A model generated the notes under the pieces. That model saw only the letters and a program-made list of their open reading frames with translations. It did not search any database and was not told where the DNA came from. Below, one piece after another: positions 22,656 to 30,877 of a stretch of 64,000 bases of DNA. Origin of the DNA: Streptomyces tuirus (GTDB taxonomy: Bacteria > Actinomycetota > Actinomycetes > Streptomycetales > Streptomycetaceae). The first letter of the stretch is position 1. Every line of letters starts with the position of its first letter. The stretch lies in contig NZ_AP023439.1 in NCBI RefSeq assembly GCF_014701095.1, positions 2,406,001 to 2,470,000 on the forward strand. The letters are read 5' to 3'. A program made the position numbers and the translations under genes.

Positions 22656-24770
22656 CTACAGGACCGTGAAACTGTCCTTGACCTTCTCGTAGGTGGCGAG
22701 CGCCTCCTGCTCGATCTCCTCCTCGTACCACGTGTTGACCTGGTACGACTTGCCGGCCACGTTGAAGCCGAGCAGCCGGGCGTGCCAGTGGACGCCCTTC
22801 AGCGTGAACGTGTACTCCCAGACCACCGCCGGGTGGCCGCGGAACGTCGTCTCCTCCAGACGGATCTTGCGGTAGTCCTGGCCCTGGTGGGCGTTGCGCT
22901 CGGAGGTCTGCCAGGTCTCCAGCAGGTCGCCGCGGGCCAGGGAGGACTTGCCGACCAGCTCCTGGGAGCCGTCCGGGGAGGTGTAGTGCACCTCCGCCCC
23001 CGTCTTCACGTCCCGCCGCCAGCCGTCGGGCGTCGCCCAGGCGAACCCGCCCGCCTCCCGGTGCGTGCCGGGCGGCAGCGTCCGCGGCCTGGCGGTGCCC
23101 TCGACGGTCGGCCCGGGGGTGGTGCCCCCCGTGGAGTCTGCGGTGGTGGCCGGCGCGGACGCCGAGGAACCCGCGCGCGGAGTGTCGTTCCCGCCCGGCG
23201 AGCCCGATGTCGTGGCCAGCAGGATTCCCACGACCGTTCCGGCCGTGGCGAGGGTGGCCGCAGCGGCGGTGAGCACCGTACGGCGACGGGGGCGGGGTGG
23301 TCGGGGTGCGGCCGGGGCGGGTGGCCCGGGGAGTTCGCCGGGGGGCATCGGCAGGGGTGCGGGGTGGGGGCGGTGCTCGGTCTCCGCCTGGGCGCGGGTG
23401 AGGGAGACGGGGCTCGGGGGGTGGGTGGTGCCGCCGGCCCGGCTTCCGGAACGGGCCGCCACCGGCTGGACTTTCGGGGTTTTCGGGGTGGCTTCCCCGG
23501 GTGCGGTGGGTTCGAGGGGTGCGGCGGGTGTGGTGGATGTGACGGGTGTCGCGGGTGTGTGGGTGACGGGGTGGTGTGGGTCCGGGGCCGGGGCAGGGGC
23601 GGGCCTGCGAGGGTCGCGAGGCGCCGTGGGGAGGGGAGCCGGGAGGGGTGCGGGGAGGGGTGACTCCTGCGGGGGTGCGGAGACGGACGCCCGCGACCGG
23701 GATTCCGGCTCCGGGAGCGGCTGTCGCCCTCCGCGGGTCTCCGGCAGGTCGAGGGCGGGCGCGGGCTCCAAGCGCGGGCCGCACTCGCCGTCCGGCACGA
23801 ACTCCGGTCCCGGCTCCTCCTCCCGCTCCTCCCCCCGCCCCGGTTCCGCATCCCCCAGCCCCACCGCGACCGTGGGTGTCGGTGCCGGATACGCCACCGG
23901 CTCCAGCGCCGTTTCCAGCGCCTCCAGGTCCGGGCGAGCCGACGGCTCCTTTGCCAGCAGGGACGTCAGGATGTCCCGCAACGGGCCCGACGCGGCGGGG
24001 AGTTCGGGCTCCTCGTACAGGACCGCGTGCAGGGTCGCCAGCGTGGTGTCGCGGGCGAACGGGGAGCGGCCGCCCAGGGCAGCGCAGAGGGTCGCGCCGA
24101 GGGACCAGATGTCGGACGGCGGGCCCTGGGGGCGGCCGGAGATGCGCTCGGGGGCCATGTAGTCGGGCGAGCCGACCAGCATGCCGACCATTGTGAGCGC
24201 CTTGGCGTCCTGGATCGCGGCGATGCCGAAGTCGGTGAGGACGACGCGCCGCCCGTGGCCGGAACCGTTGCCGTTGCCGCGTAGGGATCCGGCCATGCCG
24301 TCCGCGTGTTCCACGAGCACGTTTCCGGGCTTGATGTCGCGGTGCAGTACGCCGCGTTCATGCACCTGTCGTAGCGCGGCGACCAGACCGAGTCCGATGC
24401 GGGCCGTCTCGCCGGGGCTCAGCGGGCCCGACTCCGCGAGGATCCGTTCGAGGGAGCGGCCCGCCACCAACTCGATGACGATCCACAGGCGTTCGCCTTC
24501 GTCGACCACGTCGTAGACCCGGACGACGTTGGGGTGGTCGATCCGGGCCGTGGCCCTGGCCTCGCGCAGGGTCCGTTCGCGGCGGGTCCTGCTGTCCTCC
24601 GCGTCGAGACCGTCGATCCGCATTTCCTTGACGGCGACCTGCCGGTCGAGTATTTCGTCGGCGGCTCGCCACACCCGCCCCATTCCCCCCTGGCCGATAC
24701 TTTCGACCAACCGATAGCGTCCCGTCACCAATATCCCTGGAACACCGCCACTGTTCGTATTCCCCGGCAA
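22656..24770 (-). CDS. Transmembrane Ser/Thr protein kinase (PknB type)
   Basis: This is a Hanks-type receptor kinase of 704 residues. The kinase domain (about 17-280) has IGQGGMGRVW, VAVKEM, HRDIKPGNVLV, LTDFGIA and SPDYMAPE, so all catalytic motifs are intact. A proline/threonine-rich linker of about 220 residues follows, then a basic stretch ([10 protein letters not shown]), one membrane helix (VLTAAAATLATAGTVVGILLA), another low-complexity linker and an extracellular domain of about 130 residues (FAWATPDGWRRD to SFTVL). There are no PASTA repeats. The TTG start at 24770 is chosen because GGAGGGGG lies 9-10 bases upstream and the kinase begins soon after. It is divergent from the LPXTG protein gene. 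Confidence 0.88.
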   Translation of the reverse strand: MPGNTNSGGVPGILVTGRYRLVESIGQGGMGRVWRAADEILDRQVAVKEMRIDGLDAEDSRTRRERTLREARATARIDHPNVVRVYDVVDEGERLWIVIELVAGRSLERILAESGPLSPGETARIGLGLVAALRQVHERGVLHRDIKPGNVLVEHADGMAGSLRGNGNGSGHGRRVVLTDFGIAAIQDAKALTMVGMLVGSPDYMAPERISGRPQGPPSDIWSLGATLCAALGGRSPFARDTTLATLHAVLYEEPELPAASGPLRDILTSLLAKEPSARPDLEALETALEPVAYPAPTPTVAVGLGDAEPGRGEEREEEPGPEFVPDGECGPRLEPAPALDLPETRGGRQPLPEPESRSRASVSAPPQESPLPAPLPAPLPTAPRDPRRPAPAPAPDPHHPVTHTPATPVTSTTPAAPLEPTAPGEATPKTPKVQPVAARSGSRAGGTTHPPSPVSLTRAQAETEHRPHPAPLPMPPGELPGPPAPAAPRPPRPRRRTVLTAAAATLATAGTVVGILLATTSGSPGGNDTPRAGSSASAPATTADSTGGTTPGPTVEGTARPRTLPPGTHREAGGFAWATPDGWRRDVKTGAEVHYTSPDGSQELVGKSSLARGDLLETWQTSERNAHQGQDYRKIRLEETTFRGHPAVVWEYTFTLKGVHWHARLLGFNVAGKSYQVNTWYEEEIEQEALATYEKVKDSFTVL

Positions 24771-24925
24771 TCCGCTGCACCCCCTCCACGACGCCGCGAC
24801 CGTCTCCAGTGAAACACAACGGTCACACTTCGCGCCGTACCAGGATAGTGCGGTGAAATCTTGTGGTACCTCTTTCAGTGCTGCGAATTCAGGCGCAGCC
24901 CAGGGGGACGCAAGGGGGGACGAAC

Positions 24926-25651
24926 ATGAGTTCTCGTCGTACGCCAGTGGTCGCCGGATCGCTGGTCATGGCATCTTTCTCGGCGGTCTTGATCCTTTCC
25001 GGCCCGGCCGGGGCGGAGGACGAAGGGCCCGCAAGCGGCAAGGGGGGAAAGGCGGTTGACGCGGCACCGGCCGGGGTGAAGCTCACCACGACGCTGCCCG
25101 GGAAGATCTCGGTCGACAACGATTCCGAAAAGACGGCGATTACCGCCACGGTGAAGAACGAGGGGAGCAAGGACAGCGGGAAGATCAGGCTGTTGGTCGT
25201 CGGTTTCGACGGGATGGTCGTCAAGGGAGTCGAAGGGTGTTCGGCGATACCCGAGAACGGACTTCCGGAGGGCTCGAACAGCGGATTCGCCTGCCCGATC
25301 GACAATCTCGCGGCGGGTAAGTCGAAGTCGTACGCCGTCGACGCGACGTTCGACCTCGGCAAGACCGGGAAGATCTGTCTGCCCGTGCAGACGAGCGACG
25401 GCAAGAAGACCTTCTGGCAGCAGGGGCCGGTGCCGTTCGGCACGAGCAACCCGTCGCCGGACGCCCCGGCCACACCCCTGCTGCTCGGTACCGACAACGA
25501 GCCGGCGGGCCCGGGTGGGAAGGAACTGCCGAAGACCGGTCCGGCCCGTGATCTGCTGCCGTTGGGCGCGGCCGGTGCGTCGCTGCTCGCGGCGGGCGTG
25601 GCCGGAATGTGGTGGTCGCAGCGGCGGCGGCCGGGGGTTCGGGAGAGCTGA
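24926..25651 (+). CDS. LPXTG cell-wall anchored surface protein
   Basis: The 241-residue protein starts with a signal peptide (SSRRTPVVAGSLVMASFSAVLILSGPAGA, cleavage near residue 30). It contains a beta-rich exported domain with a cysteine pair (GCSAIPEN...FACPID) and a late Cys. It ends with a sorting signal: KELPKTGPARD, a hydrophobic helix and RRRPGVRES. Sortase would cleave between Thr and Gly and link it to the peptidoglycan. No sortase gene is in the window. ATG at 24926 has AAGGGGGGA upstream. The function of the exported domain is unknown. Confidence 0.85.
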   Translation: MSSRRTPVVAGSLVMASFSAVLILSGPAGAEDEGPASGKGGKAVDAAPAGVKLTTTLPGKISVDNDSEKTAITATVKNEGSKDSGKIRLLVVGFDGMVVKGVEGCSAIPENGLPEGSNSGFACPIDNLAAGKSKSYAVDATFDLGKTGKICLPVQTSDGKKTFWQQGPVPFGTSNPSPDAPATPLLLGTDNEPAGPGGKELPKTGPARDLLPLGAAGASLLAAGVAGMWWSQRRRPGVRES

Positions 25652-25682
25652 ATCGGCCTCCTGTCGCGTCCCTTACGCAAGG

Positions 25683-25717
25683 AGGCCCGCCGGGGGCGGT
25701 TCGCCCCCGGCGGGCCT
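25683..25717. terminator. Bidirectional terminator
   Basis: Perfect 16-bp stem AGGCCCGCCGGGGGCG with loop GTT, between the convergent LPXTG gene and bioY. Confidence 0.85.
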
Positions 25718-25736
25718 GACGGCAACGCCTGCGGTG

Positions 25737-26357
25737 TCAGCGCTTGTTCGCGAACTTCCAGGCCGTCGGCAGGGCGCCCATGGCCAGCGCGGCCTTCACC
25801 GCGTCGCCGATGAGGAACGGCGTGAGGCCGGCCGCGATCGCCGCGGTGGCGGACATGCCGGTGGCGAGGGCCAGGTAGGGCACGCCGACGGCGTAGATGA
25901 TCGCCTCGCCGACCAGCATGGTGCCGGCCGTGCGCAGCACCGAGCGGTCGGCGCCGCGGCGGGCCAGGGCGCCGACGACGGTGGAGGCGAGGATCATGCC
26001 GAGGATGTAACCGAAGGAGGGGGCGACGCCCGAGGTGCCCTGCGCGAACCACGGCACGCCCGCGATGCCCGCCACGGCGTACAGCGCGAGCGCCAGGAAG
26101 CCGCGGCCGGCGCCGAGGGACGTGCCGACGAGCAGCGCGGCGAAGGTCTGGCCGGTCACCGGCACCGGGGAGCCCGGCACGGGCACGGAGATCTGGGCGG
26201 CGAGGCCGGTGAGCGCGGCGCCGCCGAGCACGAGGGCCGCGTCCCGCACTCGGGTGGGGGCACCGCCCTGCTCGAGCGCCGCCGAGAGCTTGGGGGAGGG
26301 GAGCAGGTCGGCGAGGACCTGTCCGGTGCGGGACGGTGTGGCGGCAGCGGTGCTCAT
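25737..26357 (-). CDS. bioY: Biotin transporter S-component BioY
   Basis: This is the substrate-binding membrane subunit of an ECF-type biotin importer. The 206 residues have about six helices and the BioY motifs PVPGSPVPVTGQTFAALLVG, GVPWFAQGTSG, SFGYILGMILAS and GLTPFLIGDAVKAALA. No bioM/bioN genes are adjacent, so it would act alone or with a shared energising module. It is preceded by a divergent gap of about 450 bases. The start ATG at 26357 gives the expected N-terminus. Confidence 0.93.
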   Translation of the reverse strand: MSTAAATPSRTGQVLADLLPSPKLSAALEQGGAPTRVRDAALVLGGAALTGLAAQISVPVPGSPVPVTGQTFAALLVGTSLGAGRGFLALALYAVAGIAGVPWFAQGTSGVAPSFGYILGMILASTVVGALARRGADRSVLRTAGTMLVGEAIIYAVGVPYLALATGMSATAAIAAGLTPFLIGDAVKAALAMGALPTAWKFANKR

Positions 26358-26614
26358 GGGGACTCCGCGAGGGTGAGGGCCGGTCGGGACACCGTGACGC
26401 TATCCCAGTGCCCTCGTCGCGATCACCGTCAGCCGTCCACAAAGGCCGGGACCGGCCATTGGTCGGCTTCGAACAAAGGATGCGGGTTACAGCGAGTCAG
26501 GCGTGATGCCCGTCACGGTGATGAGGTGCCATGCGACACGGGAGCGGGAAACCGGGCCTCTGTAGGTTTCCCCCAAAGGCGCCGGGGCGGCCGTCTCGCC
26601 CGTCGGTCGCCGTC

Positions 26615-26643
26615 TGGGCAGTGCGGGGCCGTTTTGCTAGCGT
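26615..26643 (+). promoter_or_regulatory. Promoter of the leader ORF
   Basis: TGGGCA (26615-26620) and TAGCGT (26638-26643) are spaced by 17 bases. The leader ATG starts 8 bases after the -10, so the mRNA would be leaderless or nearly so. Confidence 0.55.
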
Positions 26644-26650
26644 CGCGAAC

Positions 26651-26737
26651 ATGGTTGCCCAGGCCCGGTACTTCTCGTCGCGTCGCTATGTCGACCTGCG
26701 ACGCCAGGGCACGGCCACCTGTCGCCGCCTTCGGTGA
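26651..26737 (+). CDS. Short leader peptide of the SRRxVDLxR type
   Basis: The 28-residue ORF contains FSSRRYVDLRRQGTATCRR near its end. I recall short actinobacterial leader peptides with an S-R-R-H/Y-V-D-L core and a late Cys, found upstream of sulfur-metabolism operons. This one fits in sequence and position, 70 bases before a ROK regulator and 1.5 kb before a sulfonate operon. It has no Shine-Dalgarno site but a well-placed promoter, so leaderless translation is likely. The probable role is sensing Cys-tRNA supply; this is inferred. Confidence 0.65.
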   Translation: MVAQARYFSSRRYVDLRRQGTATCRRLR

Positions 26738-26807
26738 GGCGGGGCGGAGGGATCCGGCCCGCCGATCGAGACGGCGCAGTGTCGGACCGGCCTCCAGGAA
26801 GATTCCC

Positions 26808-28007
26808 ATGCCCCGTACCGCGGCTCCCCTTCTGACGTCCCCCATCCCCCGTGTCGCCGACAGCGACCGGCGCCGCACCAGCGCGAGCGTCGTCCTGCGG
26901 TCCGTGCTGGAGCACGGGCCGGTCGCGCGCAGCACCATCGCCCGGCTGACCGGCCTGTCGCCGGCGTCGGTGACCGACTACTGCGCCCGCTTCAGCGAGT
27001 TGGGCCTCATCCGCGAGTCCGCCGTGCTGCGGCGGTCCAAGGGCGTGGGGCGGCCGCATCTGCCGGTCGACCTGGACGACACCCGGTTCGTGGTGGGCGG
27101 GGTGCATGTGGCGGTGCCGTACACCACGGTCGCGCTGCTGGACCTGCGCGGACGGGTGGTGGCCCGCGGCGAGTTCAAGCACGAGGGCACCGACCCCGCC
27201 CGGGTGCTGGCCCGGGCGGCCGACGCGCTGGCGGCGCTGCTCGCCGGTGTGCCCGGCAGCAGGGCGCTGGGGGTCGGGTTCGCGGCGGGCGGCTGGGTGG
27301 ACCGGGACTCGGGCACCGTCGTGGAGCATCCGCTGCTGGGCTGGCGTGAGGTGCCGGTGCGGGAGCTGCTCGGGGCGCGCACCGGCCTGCCGGTCCATGT
27401 GGACGGGCACGCGCGGGCGTTGGTGAACGCGGAGCGGCTGTTCGGGCGCGCGCGGGGCAGCGGCAGTGTGCTGCATCTGTTCGCGGGCAATGTGGTCGAC
27501 GCGGCGTTCACCACCCATGACGAGGTGCACCACGGGCCGCGCTCCCAGGCGGGGGCGATCGCCCATCTGCCGGTGCCGGGCGGCACGGAGCCCTGCGACT
27601 GCGGCCGGGTGGGCTGCCTCCAGGTCGAGCTGAGCGAGCGCACCCTGTGCCGGCGGGCCCGTGCGGCGGGCATCGTCGACGGGGTGAACCCGATGCACGT
27701 GGTCGGTGCCGCGGCGGCCGGTGACCCGGTCGCGGTGCGGCTGCTGCGGGAGCGGTCGCGGCGGGTGGGCCGTGCGGTGGGGTTGCTGCTCGATGTGCTC
27801 AACCCGGAACAGGTGGTCGTGACGGAGATCGGGGCCATGTACCGGGAGGACTGCCTGACGGCGCTGCGGGAAGAGGTCGGTGCGGAGCGCGCCGCGACCG
27901 TATCGCCGATCAGTTTCCCGGATTCCGTGCTGGCGGTGGCCGGTGGTTCGGTGGCGCTCGACGTCCTCTACCGGGATCCGCTGGCCGCGTCACCTGAGGC
28001 GATTTAA
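26808..28007 (+). CDS. ROK-family transcriptional regulator
   Basis: The 399-residue protein has an N-terminal winged helix-turn-helix (SVVLRSVLEHGPVARSTIARLTGLSPASVTDYCARFSELGLI) and a sugar-kinase-like ROK domain. The ROK zinc motif is CDCGRVGCLQ. An ATP-site DxGxT-like sequence is weak, so it is probably a regulator rather than a kinase. ATG at 26808 has AGGAAG upstream. It lies directly upstream of the sulfonate operon in the same direction and may control it. ROK proteins usually bind sugars, so a link to sulfonates (or sulfo-sugars) is an inference from position. Confidence 0.88.
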   Translation: MPRTAAPLLTSPIPRVADSDRRRTSASVVLRSVLEHGPVARSTIARLTGLSPASVTDYCARFSELGLIRESAVLRRSKGVGRPHLPVDLDDTRFVVGGVHVAVPYTTVALLDLRGRVVARGEFKHEGTDPARVLARAADALAALLAGVPGSRALGVGFAAGGWVDRDSGTVVEHPLLGWREVPVRELLGARTGLPVHVDGHARALVNAERLFGRARGSGSVLHLFAGNVVDAAFTTHDEVHHGPRSQAGAIAHLPVPGGTEPCDCGRVGCLQVELSERTLCRRARAAGIVDGVNPMHVVGAAAAGDPVAVRLLRERSRRVGRAVGLLLDVLNPEQVVVTEIGAMYREDCLTALREEVGAERAATVSPISFPDSVLAVAGGSVALDVLYRDPLAASPEAI

Positions 28008-28061
28008 TTCAGAAACTCGGAATGTTGACAGGCCGGGCCGCCGACCAGGAACATCCTGTTC

Positions 28062-28100
28062 ATGAACCCGCTCACGAGCTGTCGCACTCTCTGTTGCTGA
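28062..28100 (+). CDS. 12-codon Cys-rich upstream ORF
   Basis: The ORF encodes MNPLTSCRTLCC, with three Cys in the last six codons and a tandem Cys right before the stop. It sits 140 bases before the sulfonate-binding-protein gene. Polycysteine upstream ORFs that sense cysteine supply are known in mycobacteria; the same role is inferred here. Such a Cys density is very unlikely by chance in this GC-rich genome. Confidence 0.6.
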   Translation: MNPLTSCRTLCC

Positions 28101-28164
28101 CCCGTTGACGCGCCCCCGGCGCCCCTTCACGGAGCGCCTTCTCCTTCCTTTGTGACATTCGCGT

Positions 28165-28200
28165 GAATTCCCTTGGCGGGCCTTTTCCCGCCCGGAATTC
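28165..28200 (+). promoter_or_regulatory. Candidate attenuator hairpin
   Basis: The outer stem GAATTCC/GGAATTC (7 bp) encloses GGCGGG/CCCGCC (6 bp) with a small internal bulge and a 6-base loop containing TTTT. It lies between the Cys-rich ORF and the binding-protein gene. Confidence 0.5.
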
Positions 28201-28239
28201 CGCTCGCTGTGCCTTCTTCCATACCCAGGGAGCCCTGCC

Positions 28240-29298
28240 ATGCCCTCGTCCTCCGTTTCCGGTCCAGACCGGCGCCTGTTCCTGACCTCTCTGCTCGGCG
28301 TGACGGCCGCGGCGGCCGGACTGAGCGGCTGCGCCGACAGCAGCGTGGCGGCCGACGAGGCGGCCTCCGACGCTCCCCTGGCCTCCAAGGTCCCCGCGGG
28401 GACGAGCCTGAAGATCGCCTCGTACCAGAACGCGCAGCAACTCCAGTTCAAGCTGGCCGGGTTCCGTGATCTGCCGTTCAAGGTGTCCAACTGGCTGAAC
28501 ATCGGCGCGGGCCCCGATGTCATCAACGCCTTCCGCGCGAAGTCCCTGGAGGTGGCCAACAACGCCGGGATCCCGCCGATCCAGGCGCACTACCAGGGCT
28601 TCGACGCGAAGATCGTGGCGCTCAACATCACACGCAAGCCCAACTACCTCTTCGCCACCAAACCCGGCAGCGACATCCGCCGGGTCTCCGAGTTCCGCGG
28701 CAAGCGGCTCGCCTTCTCCCAGGGGCAGGCGCAGGGCGTCGTCCTGCTGCGGGCGCTGAAGAAGGCCGGGCTGACGTACGACGAGGTGGAGCTGGTGCCG
28801 CTGACCAGCAACCAGTTCCTCACCGCCCTGCAGTCCGGGCAGGTGGACATCGCCCCGCTCGGCAACACCCAGGCGCCCGCGTACCTGACGCAGTACAAGA
28901 CCGCCCGCACCATCACCACGGACGTGGTGGATCTGCTGAACCTGCTGTGGGCGCCGGTGTCGGTGCTGAACGACCGGGCGAAGGCCGCCGCGGTCGCCGC
29001 GTACGTGCCGTACTGGGCGAAGAGCCAGGTGTGGACGTACGAGCACCCCGACGAGTGGAACGAGCAGTTCTACGTCGGGACGCAGAACCTGACCCTCGCG
29101 CAGGCGAAGGGGGTCACCGCGCTGGCCAACAAGCCGCTGTTCCCGCCCCGCTGGGACGAGGCGATCGCCTGGGAGCAGGAGACCGCCGATCTCCTCGCGG
29201 AGGGCGGTTTCGTGAAGAAGTTCGACGTCTCGGAGCTGTTCGACCACCGCTTCGAGTCCCTCGCGGCCAAGGCCGTGCCCGCGGAGTACCGGAGGTGA
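28240..29298 (+). CDS. ssuA: Aliphatic sulfonate ABC transporter, substrate-binding lipoprotein
   Basis: This 352-residue exported binding protein has a twin-arginine-like motif (PDRRLFLTS), a hydrophobic core and the lipobox LSGC, so it is probably a Tat-exported lipoprotein. The mature part follows the SsuA/TauA/NMT1 fold (LKIASYQNAQQL..., FSQGQAQGVVLLRALKKAGL, LTALQSGQVDIAPLGNTQAP). The substrate could be an alkanesulfonate, a sulfonated aromatic or a sulfate ester; the gene symbol marks the family only. The stop overlaps the permease start by 4 bases. Confidence 0.88.
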   Translation: MPSSSVSGPDRRLFLTSLLGVTAAAAGLSGCADSSVAADEAASDAPLASKVPAGTSLKIASYQNAQQLQFKLAGFRDLPFKVSNWLNIGAGPDVINAFRAKSLEVANNAGIPPIQAHYQGFDAKIVALNITRKPNYLFATKPGSDIRRVSEFRGKRLAFSQGQAQGVVLLRALKKAGLTYDEVELVPLTSNQFLTALQSGQVDIAPLGNTQAPAYLTQYKTARTITTDVVDLLNLLWAPVSVLNDRAKAAAVAAYVPYWAKSQVWTYEHPDEWNEQFYVGTQNLTLAQAKGVTALANKPLFPPRWDEAIAWEQETADLLAEGGFVKKFDVSELFDHRFESLAAKAVPAEYRR

Positions 29299-30167
29299 CC
29301 GCCGTGACCACGACCACGCACACGACGAGCACGAGCCCGTCCGCACCGCTCGCTCCCCTCGCCGAGGAGGAGACGCGCCAGGTGCGCAGGCGCCGGCGGC
29401 TGGCTCCCGGCAAACGGCTGCCCGCCACCCGGCTCGTGGGGCCGGCCGCGGTCCTCGCGCTGTGGAGCGCCGCCTCCGCCGCCGGGCTGCTCGACCCGGG
29501 CGCGATCCCGGCTCCCTGGACGGTGCTGGAGACGGGCAGCCGGCTGTGGAGCGCCGGCACGCTGCCGGACGACATCCTGACCTCGCTCCAGCGCGCGGCC
29601 ACCGGCTTCTCGATCGGCCTGGTCGTGGGGGTCCTGCTCGCGCTGGCCTCCGGGCTGACCCGGACCGGGGAAGCGCTGATCGACGGGACGGTCAATCTCA
29701 ACCGGGCGATCCCCACCCTGGGTCTGATCCCGCTGTTCATCCTCTGGCTGGGCATCGGCGAGACCTTCAAGATCGCCATCATCGCGATCGTCGTCTACAT
29801 CCCGATCTACCTCAACACGCACGCCGCGCTGTCCGGCATCGACAGCCGCTTCGTCGAACTCGCCGAGGTGCAGGGCCTGTCGAAGCTCCGGTTCATCCGG
29901 CAGGTCGTGATCCCCGGCGCTCTGCCCGGCTTCTTCGTCGGCCTGCGGCTCGGGGTCACCGGCTCCTGGCTGGGTCTGGTGGTGCTGGAGCAGATCAACG
30001 CCACCAGCGGCCTCGGCTACATGATGTTCCAGGCGCAGAACTACGGCCAGACGGACGTCATCCTCGTCGGCCTGGTCGTCTACGGCATCTTCGGCCTCAT
30101 CTCCGACAGCGCGGTCCGTATCGTCGAACGGAGGGTGCTGTCATGGCGCCGCACACTGAGCAGCTGA
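29295..30167 (+). CDS. ssuC: Sulfonate-type ABC transporter permease
   Basis: The 290-residue membrane protein has a charged N-terminal tail (EEETRQVRRRRRLAPGKR) and six helices. The permease EAA loop (ELAEVQGLSKLRFIRQVVIPGALPGFFVGLRLG) couples to the ATPase. It belongs to the SsuC/TauC/NrtB group. GTG at 29295 overlaps the upstream TGA (GTGA), indicating translational coupling; GTG at 29304 is an alternative. The ATPase gene starts inside its last 25 bases. Confidence 0.9.
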   Translation: MTAVTTTTHTTSTSPSAPLAPLAEEETRQVRRRRRLAPGKRLPATRLVGPAAVLALWSAASAAGLLDPGAIPAPWTVLETGSRLWSAGTLPDDILTSLQRAATGFSIGLVVGVLLALASGLTRTGEALIDGTVNLNRAIPTLGLIPLFILWLGIGETFKIAIIAIVVYIPIYLNTHAALSGIDSRFVELAEVQGLSKLRFIRQVVIPGALPGFFVGLRLGVTGSWLGLVVLEQINATSGLGYMMFQAQNYGQTDVILVGLVVYGIFGLISDSAVRIVERRVLSWRRTLSS

Positions 30168-30877
30168 CCCGTCCCGCCGTACAACTGCGCGGGCTGACCC
30201 GGTCGTTCGAGGGACGCACGGTCCTCGACGGCATCGACCTCGATCTGCCCGCCGGGCAGCTGACGGCCCTCCTCGGGCACAGCGGCTCCGGCAAGAGCAC
30301 CCTGCTGCGGGCGATCGCCGGACTCGACCACGGCGTCACGGGCTCCGGGCAGCTGACCGCGCCCGAGCGGGTGTCGGTGGTCTTCCAGGACTCCCGGCTG
30401 CTGCCCTGGCGGCGGGTCCTCGACAACGTGCTGCTCGGCGCGGAGGGCAAGGACGCCGGCCGCAGGGGCCGCGCGGCCCTGGAGGAGGTGGGGCTGAAGG
30501 GCCGCGAGCGGGCCTGGCCCGGCGAGCTGTCCGGCGGGGAGGCCCAGCGCGCCGCCCTGGCCCGGTCCCTGGTCCGCGAGCCGGAACTGCTGCTGGCCGA
30601 CGAGCCGTTCGGGGCGCTGGACGCGCTCACCCGGATCCGGATGCACGGTCTGCTGAGGGAGCTGTGGGAGCGGCACCGGCCGTCGGTGCTGCTGGTCACC
30701 CATGACGTGGACGAGGCGATCGTGCTCGCCGACCGGGTGCTCGTCCTGGAGAAGGGCCGGATCGGCCTCGACCTCACCATCGACCGCGCGCACCCGCGGT
30801 CGTACCGCGACCCCCTGCTCGGCGAGTACCGGGAGCGGCTGCTGGCCGCGCTCGGTGTCACGGAGGACCATCGATGA
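30143..30877 (+). CDS. ssuB: Sulfonate-type ABC transporter ATPase
   Basis: The 244-residue ATPase has Walker A GHSGSGKST, Q-loop VVFQDSRLLPW, signature LSGGEAQRAALAR, Walker B LLLADEPFGALD and H-loop LLVTHDVDEA. The RLLPW segment after the Q-loop is typical of SsuB/TauB. ATG at 30143 has GGAGGG upstream and overlaps the permease gene by 25 bases. It overlaps the next gene by ATGA, so the transport and oxidation genes are one operon. Confidence 0.93.
   Translation: MAPHTEQLTRPAVQLRGLTRSFEGRTVLDGIDLDLPAGQLTALLGHSGSGKSTLLRAIAGLDHGVTGSGQLTAPERVSVVFQDSRLLPWRRVLDNVLLGAEGKDAGRRGRAALEEVGLKGRERAWPGELSGGEAQRAALARSLVREPELLLADEPFGALDALTRIRMHGLLRELWERHRPSVLLVTHDVDEAIVLADRVLVLEKGRIGLDLTIDRAHPRSYRDPLLGEYRERLLAALGVTEDHR

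Larger units (their letters stand above)
26358..26807. promoter_or_regulatory. Divergent regulatory gap between bioY and the ROK gene
   Basis: About 450 bases hold the bioY promoter, a plus-strand promoter at 26615-26643 and the short leader ORF at 26651-26737 (both listed). I saw no biotin-repressor-like palindrome that I could defend. Confidence 0.5.
28008..28239 (+). promoter_or_regulatory. Sulfonate operon leader region
   Basis: This 230-base leader contains a perfect TTGACA (28025-28030) with only a weak -10 match, the Cys-rich 12-codon ORF (28062-28100) and a two-tier hairpin (28165-28200) before the ribosome site GGGAG of the binding-protein gene. The order short ORF - hairpin - structural gene is that of an attenuator. 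Confidence 0.55.

Noticed and set aside
28022..28108. 28-codon ORF beginning MLTGRAADQEHPV in the sulfonate leader
   Set aside because: It overlaps the TTGACA promoter element and has no codon bias or known leader motif; the Cys-rich ORF in another frame is the better candidate.
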